From Labyrinthula sp. Ha (taxonomy: Eukaryota > Sar > Bigyra > Labyrinthulida > Labyrinthulaceae): a stretch of 64,000 bases of DNA. Of the stretch, positions 22,764 to 31,046 are shown in pieces; position 1 is the stretch's first letter; every line of letters begins with the position of its first letter. The stretch is taken from NCBI GenBank assembly GCA_015227615.1, contig JAALGZ010000011.1, positions 248,001 through 312,000 on the forward strand. Direction: 5' to 3'. The notes beneath the pieces were generated by a model. That model had not been told where the DNA came from, searched no databases, and saw only the letters and a program-made list of their open reading frames with translations. Made by a program: the position numbers and the translations under genes.

Positions 22764-23885
22764 TCATTTTGTTAAGAATTTCTTTTTGTGCAATTGCCAT
22801 TGAAAACTGTTGAGTCCTGTTAAGGAAGAAGAAACTTCCTTAACTTCTTGGATTTTTTCACTAGCCGGAATCCACATGCTCTCGTCAATGCTTTCTCCCA
22901 GGAAGAAGGCACTTACAATGGAAGAAAACATTTCCTCGTATAGCTTTAAGTTTGAATCCGGGGTTTGCTTTCCATACATCCCAGTTGAAGGCGGTATATT
23001 GAACTCCAACACAAAAGGTGTTCTTTCATCTTCTTTCAACACTATATCTGCACCAATATGCACAAAGTTCCTTTTGTTTGTTTGTGCTTTCATGAAAGGA
23101 ACTGCTCCATGAAAATATATTTTAAGCACATTCTTGAGCTCATCCAAAAATCCTCCAGATTCTGCTAAATTATATACTGGGCACCCTTTGAAGAGCAGGT
23201 CATTGTGTACATTCATTGCTACGTTTGTAAACTGAGTTTCCGGATTAAAATCATTTTGAATATATTCATTATTTGCTATATGAGTTAAACATTTGTGAAA
23301 AATCCAGGATTCACCTGTTGCTTTCAGAACAATAAATACTCTATAGTGGAATTTATACTTTCCATTCCATAAACTTGGCTTTGCAATATATTCCTGTAAC
23401 ACAAGATCTAATTCACTGGTACGCAACCCCTTAATGGTGGACTTATAATTATGCTTGCATATAAGATAAAGTCCTGAACCACAGTTTGCACCTGATTCTT
23501 TCAGTATCCAAAAAGGTGTATTTTTTTTATGGTGATGTAAGAAAAAGCCATCAAGAAACTGTAGAACCTGTGCCGTAGATAAAAAAACTTTGGAGGGAAG
23601 GAAAACCTGCTCTTCTATAGAGTGTTCTAAAATAGATAGGTTCATCTTATCTTCCAGTACTACTGAGTTTGCAAGACCACTTCCTCCTACAACCTGTTCT
23701 CCTTGTCGAAGCGAACTTTTGATATCGCTTGACTGCTTATGACACCAAATAACGTCAGAAATATCTGGTTTAGCTACTGCAATAACATTTACTTTTGACT
23801 TTGAATTGCTAAAAGCTCTTGGAAGATATGAAACTTGATGTTTGGGTGAGTAATATCGAAACACGCCTTGTCTTTTTCTGTACAA
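22764..23885 (-). CDS. tubulin tyrosine ligase-like (TTL) family ligase, 5' end unresolved
   Basis: The product is an ATP-grasp ligase of the TTL/TTLL family, which adds tyrosine, glutamate or glycine to tubulin or other proteins. Seen (373-residue frame): FWILKESGANCGSGLYLI (125-142), the ATP-binding block; LVLQEYIAKPSLWNGKYKFHYRVFIVL (161-187); HIGADIVL (276-283); and PFVLEFNIPPSTG (290-302), the Mg-binding E-x-N block. The frame at 23885 opens with TTG; the first ATG comes only at residue 81, yet the 80 residues before it look coding. So either a short upstream exon or a non-ATG start is missing. A candidate acceptor, ATTTCAG, lies just upstream (about 23890-23896). It is divergent to the coiled-coil gene. 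Confidence 0.8.
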   Translation of the reverse strand: MYRKRQGVFRYYSPKHQVSYLPRAFSNSKSKVNVIAVAKPDISDVIWCHKQSSDIKSSLRQGEQVVGGSGLANSVVLEDKMNLSILEHSIEEQVFLPSKVFLSTAQVLQFLDGFFLHHHKKNTPFWILKESGANCGSGLYLICKHNYKSTIKGLRTSELDLVLQEYIAKPSLWNGKYKFHYRVFIVLKATGESWIFHKCLTHIANNEYIQNDFNPETQFTNVAMNVHNDLLFKGCPVYNLAESGGFLDELKNVLKIYFHGAVPFMKAQTNKRNFVHIGADIVLKEDERTPFVLEFNIPPSTGMYGKQTPDSNLKLYEEMFSSIVSAFFLGESIDESMWIPASEKIQEVKEVSSSLTGLNSFQWQLHKKKFLTK

Positions 23886-24342
23886 TTCTTCTGAAATTTT
23901 GAAATTTACGTTAAGGTATTAACGGTTAGATCATCTCATACTCTGCCTAAATGACACGTAGACTAATATTAAACTTTATCTAGCTTATGAAACTACATCG
24001 TTTTTATAACAGGTAAGTGAAGTACACACCCATTTGTGTATTGGTTAAATACGTGTCAAAGGGAATAGTTTTTATTCATGCAGCTGTAAAAGTACGGTAA
24101 AGCCATATTGAATACTAATCCTTTGCCTACAGTGTGGCATTACCAGTGAACCTTGCCACCTTCGGCTGAAGAAGAAAAAGATATCGCTCGTTTTACCTAG
24201 TAAAAACATTTATCATCCACGAATGGAACTGTTAGCGAAGAAACTGATATTATTTTTATAATTGATATATTCTTCTTTTTTTTGTATTGTTGTTGAAGAA
24301 ATTTGGTGTATCCTGTGCATTGAACCGTTACGTGCAGAGAAA
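23886..24342. other. divergent intergenic region
   Basis: This separates the TTL-like gene (-) from the coiled-coil gene (+). It should hold both promoters and possibly a missing 5' exon of the TTL-like gene. I see no clear ATG-bearing exon in the right frame. Confidence 0.4.
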
Positions 24343-27300
24343 ATGGGGAGAAGGAATGGCAGTCATAAAGTAACCCCAAAATCTCAAGAAGCTGCGCAAA
24401 GAGTTTATGAGCAATCAAAATTGATATCGAGCTCAGATGTGCAACCGCACGAAGGTTCTTCCGCTCTTCAGCAAATTATATCTTCTGTAGCTATTCTGGA
24501 AAAAAGTAATGAAAATAAGAAAAGTGAGTTGCAAAGACTAGAAAAAGAAAAAGATAATTTAATACAAGTTATTGATGTTCAAAAAGATCAGATTATTCTT
24601 TTTAAGGAGAAAGTTGAAGTTATGGAAAAACAAAAAGTTCGAATAGAAGTCTTGGAGAAAAGTCTTAGTCAGAAAACAGAAATGGAGAAGAAACTTCTAC
24701 TTAAACTTGATAACCTGGAACAGAATGCAATTGATAAATTAAAACAAAAAGAAAGCAACTATATCTTACACGAAGCTGAAATGAATAACTTAAGAAAAAC
24801 ACATGGAAAACTACAAACAGAGGTCGTCAAGCTTCAAGAAGAACTGAAAGAGAGAACTCAACTACAGAAAGAACAATTGCAAAAAGGGTGTCAGATTATG
24901 GAAACTTTGAAATCTAAGATTGCAGCTTTAATAAGCGAGAAGACAGCAATCGAATCTAAGTTTTCCAGCTCTAAAGAAGAAAATGAAAAGTTGCTTAGAC
25001 AAAATAAAGAAATAAAAGAGAACTTCGATAAATTAAGTGCAAGAAATAAAAGTCTGGTATGCAGTGTAGAAAAGATGAAAAATTTAGAGGCTGAAAACTC
25101 TACGCTTTCCATGAAATTAACTGAACTTGAAAAGATGAATGAAAATAGTGTTAAAGAAAAAGAATCAAGTCTGCAGAAACACAAGAAAGAAGTTCTTTCC
25201 CTAGAGGCTCGTCTTGATACAAAAACTGAAGAATGCATTAAAAGAGGACAAGATCTGTCATTTTTTGAAAAAAAATATTCTGCAGAAATAAAGACTTTAA
25301 AAACTAAGATACAAACCTTACTTGCTGAAGTTAGAGAGGGAGAAAATTCTTTGAAAATTGTGAAGGAAAATTTTCAAAAATCACAAGATAAACACCTGAA
25401 GGATCTTAATGCGCGGGATAAAGAAATAAAGGACTTAAGAGTCGAAAAAAAGTTTTCACGCATAAGCGAAACAAAATACTCAGAGCGGATTGAGTTTTTG
25501 CAAAGCGAAGTTGCGAAGAGCAAAGAGGAAATCAAAGAGGTGACCACTTTGTTAACACGGAAGAGCAAAGAAGCAACTGAAATCTTGAAAGAACGGAAGA
25601 AACAACTTCAAAAAGTACACTTTGAGGAGAAAGCGTGTCTGGAAAGAAGATATAATGAAACTATTCAGGGTTTCCAAGGAAAAATAGCAGAGGAAAAACT
25701 CAAGTACGAAAATACTGTTGGAATTTTCAAGAAACATCAACAACATAAACAAACAGAGTTGGAAAATTTAAAACAGAATGAAATAAGACTTAAGCAGAAG
25801 TTGGAAAACGAAAACAAGCAAAAAAAATGCTTGGAAGAACAAAACAAATCCTTAAAGAGGTATAAGGTAAGCAATATTGAAGAAATAAAAAAGCTGAAGA
25901 AGGAATTGCGCATCTCAGAGGAAGATAAGAAATCTGTGCAAGCTGAATATACTCACATTAAACACGTATCGAGTTTGCAGCTAGAAGAACAAAGAAAAGA
26001 TATAGAAATAATAAAAGAAACCTATCAACAGAAAATAAACGTGGTTGAATTAAAGTATGAAAAGCTTGATGAGAATTTTCGAAAGACAAGCACTGACTTG
26101 AAAGACATGATGGAAACTCTGGAAAAAGAAAAACAAGAGTTTAGGTCATTAGAAAATAAAGTTCTCAAACAAGAAAACAATTTTAATGAAGAAAAGAAGA
26201 TGTTGGTGCTTCAGGTAAATGCATTGGGAGAAAAACTTCAAGAAAAGAATCAAGAAATATCTAATACCGAAAAAAAAAAATCCAACTGTGTGAATGAAAA
26301 CGGAACACTAGAAAAACAGGTGCAACAGCTACAAGTAAAGTGTGCGGAGCAAATTATCGCGTTTAGGAATGACGTCAATAATACTAGAGAAAAGTTAGAA
26401 GCGAGTGAAAATGCCCTGGAGAACAAAAATAAAGAAATAAGTAGGAATCGTAAAAACTTGGTAGAATATGAAAAGAGTTTAAACGATGTCGAGTTCAAAT
26501 ACAAGGTGATTTGCGAAAAACATGCTAAAGAAATTGCTGGTTTGTCGAAGGAGTTAGACGAAGCTACAGAAAAAAACGAAAGGTTAGAAAAAAGAATAAA
26601 CTCACTAGAGAAGAAGAACGAGGCTAGTAAAAAAAATGCGCTTAGACTTGAAAAACTAAATTCAAAACTATCGTTGAAGGAAAAAGAGTGTGCTGGCTTA
26701 GTTGAAAGAAATACATTGGAAAAGCAAAGTTTCGAAAAGCAAGTGAATAAAATTGCAAAAAGGAATGCGGAGTTAATAAAGGAGTGTGAGAGAAGAAAAG
26801 CAACAGAAGTTAAATTATTAACTCAGGTTAAGAAAGCTACCAGCGAAACTGAAATTAGCCGTCAAATGGGTGCTAGATTGAAGAAAGATATTTTGATCAG
26901 CGAAGAAACATTTTCGAGAGAAAAAGAAGAGCTCAAGGAAGAACAAAAAACTCTGAAGAAGGCAATTTTGAAATCGGAAGAGGCTTTAAGAAATACGCAG
27001 AAGAAGTCAGCGGGGGTAATATCCAATCTGGAGGCAACTTTAAGGGAGGAGAAATCTAGCTTCATTCAGGAAAAGGAAAGATTTGAGCTAACGCTTGCTC
27101 GTTTAAAGGCTGAGTTAAAAGATTGTAATAACCTAAAGGACTACGAAGTTAGTGAAGAGAAGCGAAAACTTAGTAAAATAAAAAAATTACATGAAAACGT
27201 TTCTCTACAAAAAACTAAATGTGAAGACAATGTTAAAGTTCTTCAAGATAAGATAAAGGGCATTATGCTGCATCTAAGAGAAAGGGAAACTTCGTTGGTG

Positions 27301-28056
27301 GATCTTCAGGAAAAGCAAAACAGTTGTAAGAATAGAATAAATAAACTTATAGAATCAGAAACATTTTTAGAAGAGAGAAACAACACCCTCCTAAATCAAC
27401 TTGACAACTTTAAGTTACAGTTAGAAAATACTAAGCAAAAATATGAAAAGGAGAAACAAAGTGCACAAAGCAAGATTTCCGAAGTTGAAAATCATCTCGA
27501 GGAAAACAAGATCAAGCTGAACTCAGTGGTAAATACTTCTGACATAAAACTATCAGGACTTAAGCGGCAAGTGAATTCTTTGAGATCTGCAAAGTCCATT
27601 CTTGAAAATGAAGTTAGAGTCTTGAGGCAAGGTTCTGAAGATTTGAATAGAGAAAATGAAAACCTATTAAACCAATTTGCTGAAAAGCTGAAACATACCG
27701 AAACCTCTTACCAAACACAGTTATCGTCACTAAATCAACAACTAGATGATGTACGAAATAGCTACGAAGGAGAAAAAAACCTAGTTGCTAAATTTCAAGG
27801 GCAACATACTGAAAACGAAGCAAAGCTAAAAGAGAAGAGCAGTGCTTTAAATGCCCTAGAAGTCAAGTACTTGGGTCTGGAAAAAGTGCATAAGCGGATA
27901 TATGAGAATTACAACGAACTACTACGTAAAAGGGGTGCAATAACTGCTGGTGCGGCTTTTTCTACCAAGGAAGTCAAGATTGACAGGAGTTTAATGATGA
28001 AAGGATCCTCAGAAGACTATAGTGGTGAAATGTTACCAAGACTGAACACTCGCTAA
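24343..28056 (+). CDS. long coiled-coil protein
   Basis: The product, 1,237 residues from the ATG at 24343, is almost entirely charged heptad sequence rich in Lys, Glu, Leu and Asn. Non-helical ends are short: MGRRNGSHKVTPKSQEA at the start and a Gly/Ser/Met tail after KRGAITAGAAF. The frame stays open upstream to 24262 but that codon is TTG, so the ATG is preferred. Proteins of this build are structural (golgins, centrosomal or basal-body proteins, SMC or myosin-tail-like), but there is no ATPase head, GRIP domain or other anchor I recognise, so no family is given. Short heptad similarity to myosin tails would be expected by chance. A different C-terminus is possible through a small intron at 28032-28074 (see findings). 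Confidence 0.88.
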   Translation: MGRRNGSHKVTPKSQEAAQRVYEQSKLISSSDVQPHEGSSALQQIISSVAILEKSNENKKSELQRLEKEKDNLIQVIDVQKDQIILFKEKVEVMEKQKVRIEVLEKSLSQKTEMEKKLLLKLDNLEQNAIDKLKQKESNYILHEAEMNNLRKTHGKLQTEVVKLQEELKERTQLQKEQLQKGCQIMETLKSKIAALISEKTAIESKFSSSKEENEKLLRQNKEIKENFDKLSARNKSLVCSVEKMKNLEAENSTLSMKLTELEKMNENSVKEKESSLQKHKKEVLSLEARLDTKTEECIKRGQDLSFFEKKYSAEIKTLKTKIQTLLAEVREGENSLKIVKENFQKSQDKHLKDLNARDKEIKDLRVEKKFSRISETKYSERIEFLQSEVAKSKEEIKEVTTLLTRKSKEATEILKERKKQLQKVHFEEKACLERRYNETIQGFQGKIAEEKLKYENTVGIFKKHQQHKQTELENLKQNEIRLKQKLENENKQKKCLEEQNKSLKRYKVSNIEEIKKLKKELRISEEDKKSVQAEYTHIKHVSSLQLEEQRKDIEIIKETYQQKINVVELKYEKLDENFRKTSTDLKDMMETLEKEKQEFRSLENKVLKQENNFNEEKKMLVLQVNALGEKLQEKNQEISNTEKKKSNCVNENGTLEKQVQQLQVKCAEQIIAFRNDVNNTREKLEASENALENKNKEISRNRKNLVEYEKSLNDVEFKYKVICEKHAKEIAGLSKELDEATEKNERLEKRINSLEKKNEASKKNALRLEKLNSKLSLKEKECAGLVERNTLEKQSFEKQVNKIAKRNAELIKECERRKATEVKLLTQVKKATSETEISRQMGARLKKDILISEETFSREKEELKEEQKTLKKAILKSEEALRNTQKKSAGVISNLEATLREEKSSFIQEKERFELTLARLKAELKDCNNLKDYEVSEEKRKLSKIKKLHENVSLQKTKCEDNVKVLQDKIKGIMLHLRERETSLVDLQEKQNSCKNRINKLIESETFLEERNNTLLNQLDNFKLQLENTKQKYEKEKQSAQSKISEVENHLEENKIKLNSVVNTSDIKLSGLKRQVNSLRSAKSILENEVRVLRQGSEDLNRENENLLNQFAEKLKHTETSYQTQLSSLNQQLDDVRNSYEGEKNLVAKFQGQHTENEAKLKEKSSALNALEVKYLGLEKVHKRIYENYNELLRKRGAITAGAAFSTKEVKIDRSLMMKGSSEDYSGEMLPRLNTR

Positions 28057-28237
28057 CCTGTGTCTGCTTTTCAGAGCTAAGAACCTGAATCATGGCAAGG
28101 ATATGTTCAGAGCTATTCTTGGAAACCCAACAAAGAAGAAATAATATTTTTTTATGAAGGAACTATGAGATTTTAGAGAAAAATAAACAGGTTAAGAAAT
28201 AGACACTTTACATATAACTAAGTTCTTAATATATGAC

Positions 28238-30253
28238 TTAGACTTCTCTAACTATATCCAAAGTTTCTGAACAAGTATCCGACCACAGTGGTTCTACATC
28301 AAACAATGTTGAGTCTTCGTCAGGTAGAATCCACATTTCTCCAAGAGCAAGACTATCTGAGTGGTCCATATTGTGACAGTGACCAATCATTCGCCCAGGA
28401 TATCTATCGGTATACATCCTAAAAAAGGTGTTCTCAGTTGCTGGTCTTCCTGTTGCTCCATTCACACATCCTGTAGCATCACAAGCACTAGTCAAAGTGT
28501 CTACAAAATCTCCCGCTTGATGATATCCACTTCCATCATCTGCTGCATTTTGTAGCTGATAGTGGTTAACATGAATATGTAAAGGATGATGACCATGATT
28601 CAAGTTGAACTGATACATATTTTGTACTCTCAACACAGTAAGGTTTAGAGCTTTGTCTTCTGCGTAATATCCTCTAAAATAATCTCCATTGACATTAAAA
28701 GGTGTAACTGTAAGATTCATAGTATTAACACCATTATTGACAGGTGTTAGAAAATCAAAGTTCAATGTTTCTTCTCTTATTGTCGCTTTTATTTCCTCTG
28801 TGTAGGTATCATCAATGTGAGATGTGATCTCAACGTCATCACCTCGCATATCAGGTAAATATGCAGGCATACAAGCTTGGTTTTGAAAAGAAAAATCTCC
28901 AGCTATTGTTGACTCTGCAAGTTCTGAAAGGTTTTCTTGGTTTAACTCTGTTTTCACAACTTCAAATTGCAATACAGGAACACTGTGTTTTATATATTCA
29001 TCTTCCGCCCTATTGGACTCTTCTGGTGTATCCATTATAAGAGCATAACTATTATCTGTACCTTCTGCGTTAAAGCTACATTTAAATAATATTTCAAATC
29101 TGTTTGCTGGTGCAGTCCATATTTTATTTCCAGCATCAAAATCAAGGTTTCTACTTTCTCTCAAATAAACTCCATCCTTTGCAATCAGCTTTGTCTCACA
29201 AACAGTGTCTTCTTGTTCTTCTAAGATACCAAAATCTCCTTCCTCGTTAGCAGATAGCGCAGTGTTTTTTCCAATCTTAAACTTTACGTCAGTCAAATCT
29301 GCTTCTTCATCAGTTCCACCAGCATAAAGAAATGCAAATCTATACCATTCATTTGCAACCATAGTAATCTTTGGTCGTAAGAAACCATTGATCAAAGTAT
29401 AATTTGTGTTTTCTTCCTCCAGTTGAATATCTTCTTCCAGTTCTTCATTGTACTCAACTTTGAATGTAGAATCTACAATATTTTCTCTTGGATAAACTCC
29501 ATTAATGGCATCAAACTGCCCTACATAGCCATGAGAAAGCTCAACTAATTTGGCAGGATATATTTTGGCAATTGTGAAAATATGTTGCTCTAGTTCTGAA
29601 ACTAAACTTGAGATTTCAGTTCCATCATCAGAAGTTTCTATAACCAAAGGTCCAAAAGTTCCTGATCCAACAGTCATTTCAGAAACTGCTTCAATGTGTG
29701 GGTGATACCAATGAAAACCTCCTAAGTGATTTCCAGGTAACTCAAACTGATATAATCCACTATCTCCCACATGAATTTCTCTTGAAGGATCATCTTGCAT
29801 TGAATCAGAGCTAATATGCAAACCGTGGGTGTGGATATTAATACCCCAATGAGCTTCATGCCACTCATCTTCAGGCACTTGGTATTCTTCAGTATCTTCT
29901 TGGTAATTAATATGGATGCTATTAGTCAAGTTGATATGGACTGTTGCTCCTTTTTCCCATTGCCAAATTGGTGAGGGATTTCCAGGTGTATATCCATCAA
30001 TAGCATAAGTTTTTACAGTGAGGTCAATAAACTCACCTTCAATTACACTTTGTGAAGTTTGGTTCATAGCTGGTATAGTTTCTACAACAGTTCTATATTC
30101 TAGTTGCATTGGATTATCCAGTGTTGTTGGGTTTTCAGAATTTTTCCAGACATCTAAAGGACAATCAAGTAAGTTAACTCCAATCTCTGTCTTTGAACAA
30201 CTTTGTGCTTGAACAGTGTATAAGGCAGTTCCAATAAATCCAAATAACTTCAT
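28238..30253 (-). CDS. secreted multicopper oxidase
   Basis: This 671-residue laccase-like multicopper oxidase oxidises a substrate (phenols, amines or metals such as Fe(II)) at a type 1 copper and reduces O2 at a trinuclear centre. All four copper motifs are present: HTHGLH (141-146), HWYHPH (181-186), HPLHIH (556-561) and HCHNMDHSDSLALGEM (625-640). The last carries the T1 Cys and His. The position where many family members have the T1 axial Met or Leu appears to be Ala, so redox potential cannot be guessed. A cleavable signal peptide is likely (MKLFGFIGTALYTVQAQS). Several N-x-S/T sites suit secretion. There is no transmembrane tail like that of Fet3. It is divergently paired with a small secreted Cys-rich protein. 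Confidence 0.93.
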   Translation of the reverse strand: MKLFGFIGTALYTVQAQSCSKTEIGVNLLDCPLDVWKNSENPTTLDNPMQLEYRTVVETIPAMNQTSQSVIEGEFIDLTVKTYAIDGYTPGNPSPIWQWEKGATVHINLTNSIHINYQEDTEEYQVPEDEWHEAHWGINIHTHGLHISSDSMQDDPSREIHVGDSGLYQFELPGNHLGGFHWYHPHIEAVSEMTVGSGTFGPLVIETSDDGTEISSLVSELEQHIFTIAKIYPAKLVELSHGYVGQFDAINGVYPRENIVDSTFKVEYNEELEEDIQLEEENTNYTLINGFLRPKITMVANEWYRFAFLYAGGTDEEADLTDVKFKIGKNTALSANEEGDFGILEEQEDTVCETKLIAKDGVYLRESRNLDFDAGNKIWTAPANRFEILFKCSFNAEGTDNSYALIMDTPEESNRAEDEYIKHSVPVLQFEVVKTELNQENLSELAESTIAGDFSFQNQACMPAYLPDMRGDDVEITSHIDDTYTEEIKATIREETLNFDFLTPVNNGVNTMNLTVTPFNVNGDYFRGYYAEDKALNLTVLRVQNMYQFNLNHGHHPLHIHVNHYQLQNAADDGSGYHQAGDFVDTLTSACDATGCVNGATGRPATENTFFRMYTDRYPGRMIGHCHNMDHSDSLALGEMWILPDEDSTLFDVEPLWSDTCSETLDIVREV

Positions 30254-30791
30254 ATTGTTTCTTGTTTTTGTTTTATGTTACTTTATTTGTTTTTGTTATG
30301 ATAAAAATATTCAGAGCTTCCGAGCCATATCTTCTTTCCGAAGAGAAACAAAAGATATTAAAACAACCTTGTTTTCGTCCGCATGGTGACTGCTTTCTAT
30401 AAATATTTCAGATTATGCTCGCCAATTATTGTTGTAAAAGATAGTGAATTGGAATTTTTAAGAACCAGGAACCGTGTATTATGCTGTGAACTCCGAGCGA
30501 GTATGGCAGAATACAGTTTGTTTAAGTCTTTCTTTTCCGTATTCGCTGCAAAAATATTTCTAATTTGTAGTCCTGGTAATGCTGTATTTAGTTAACAATA
30601 TTAAGTGTATTAAAATTTCCGAGCGGAAGAAAAGAGACGAAAGAAAAATATAGATGAATACGTTCAAAAACAAAGACAACCTTTGACAAATTTGAACCGT
30701 GAGGACTAGATTTCGGACTTATGGTCTTGGACGAATAAAACATCTAATAAAGAGTGAAGATATTAATTCAAAACTCAAAAAGAAGGAAAAG
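30254..30791. promoter_or_regulatory. shared divergent promoter with three TCCGAGC motifs
   Basis: This 538-bp region lies between the two secreted-protein genes. The 7-mer TCCGAGC occurs three times in the same orientation: 30319-30325, 30492-30498 and 30618-30624. Two copies continue as TCCGAGCG. In such A+T-rich DNA, three copies by chance is unlikely. A 70-codon open frame at 30383-30595 has no family resemblance and is probably noise. The binding factor is unknown. Confidence 0.45.
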
Positions 30792-31046
30792 ATGAAAGTG
30801 TTATTTTTTGCAGCAGTTGCATATTTAACTCAACTCAGTCACGCACAAACTATGGAAGGTTGTGTTTTATGTTGCTCAAATATGTTTCAAGGAATTGAAG
30901 AAAGTATAGAGAAGTGTGTTAGTGGATGCAGTAAATGTGAGAGTGATGATTGGACGTTGGTTGATTGTGATGGAGATGATGTTTGTGAAACAGGTGTCAG
31001 ATACATGCAGTTTCACAAGTGCTATAATGTGATTTCTCATAATTAA
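30792..31046 (+). CDS. small secreted cysteine-rich protein
   Basis: The 84-residue product has a clear signal peptide (MKVLFFAAVAYLTQLSHAQ) and a mature part of about 65 residues with nine cysteines. Spacing includes GCVLCC, KCVSGCSKC, VDC, DVC and HKC. The mature part is acidic. The odd number of Cys would allow a free thiol, a metal site or a disulfide-linked dimer. The open frame runs further upstream, but only from GTG; ATG 30792 places the signal peptide at the N-terminus. I do not recognise a family. Cys-rich secreted proteins can be defence peptides, metal binders or cell-wall components. Sharing a promoter region with the multicopper oxidase hints at joint use, perhaps in extracellular metal or redox chemistry; this is inference. 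Confidence 0.72.
   Translation: MKVLFFAAVAYLTQLSHAQTMEGCVLCCSNMFQGIEESIEKCVSGCSKCESDDWTLVDCDGDDVCETGVRYMQFHKCYNVISHN

Noticed and set aside
30383-30595. 70-codon open frame in the divergent promoter
   Set aside because: No family resemblance and it sits between two well-supported promoters; chance is likely.
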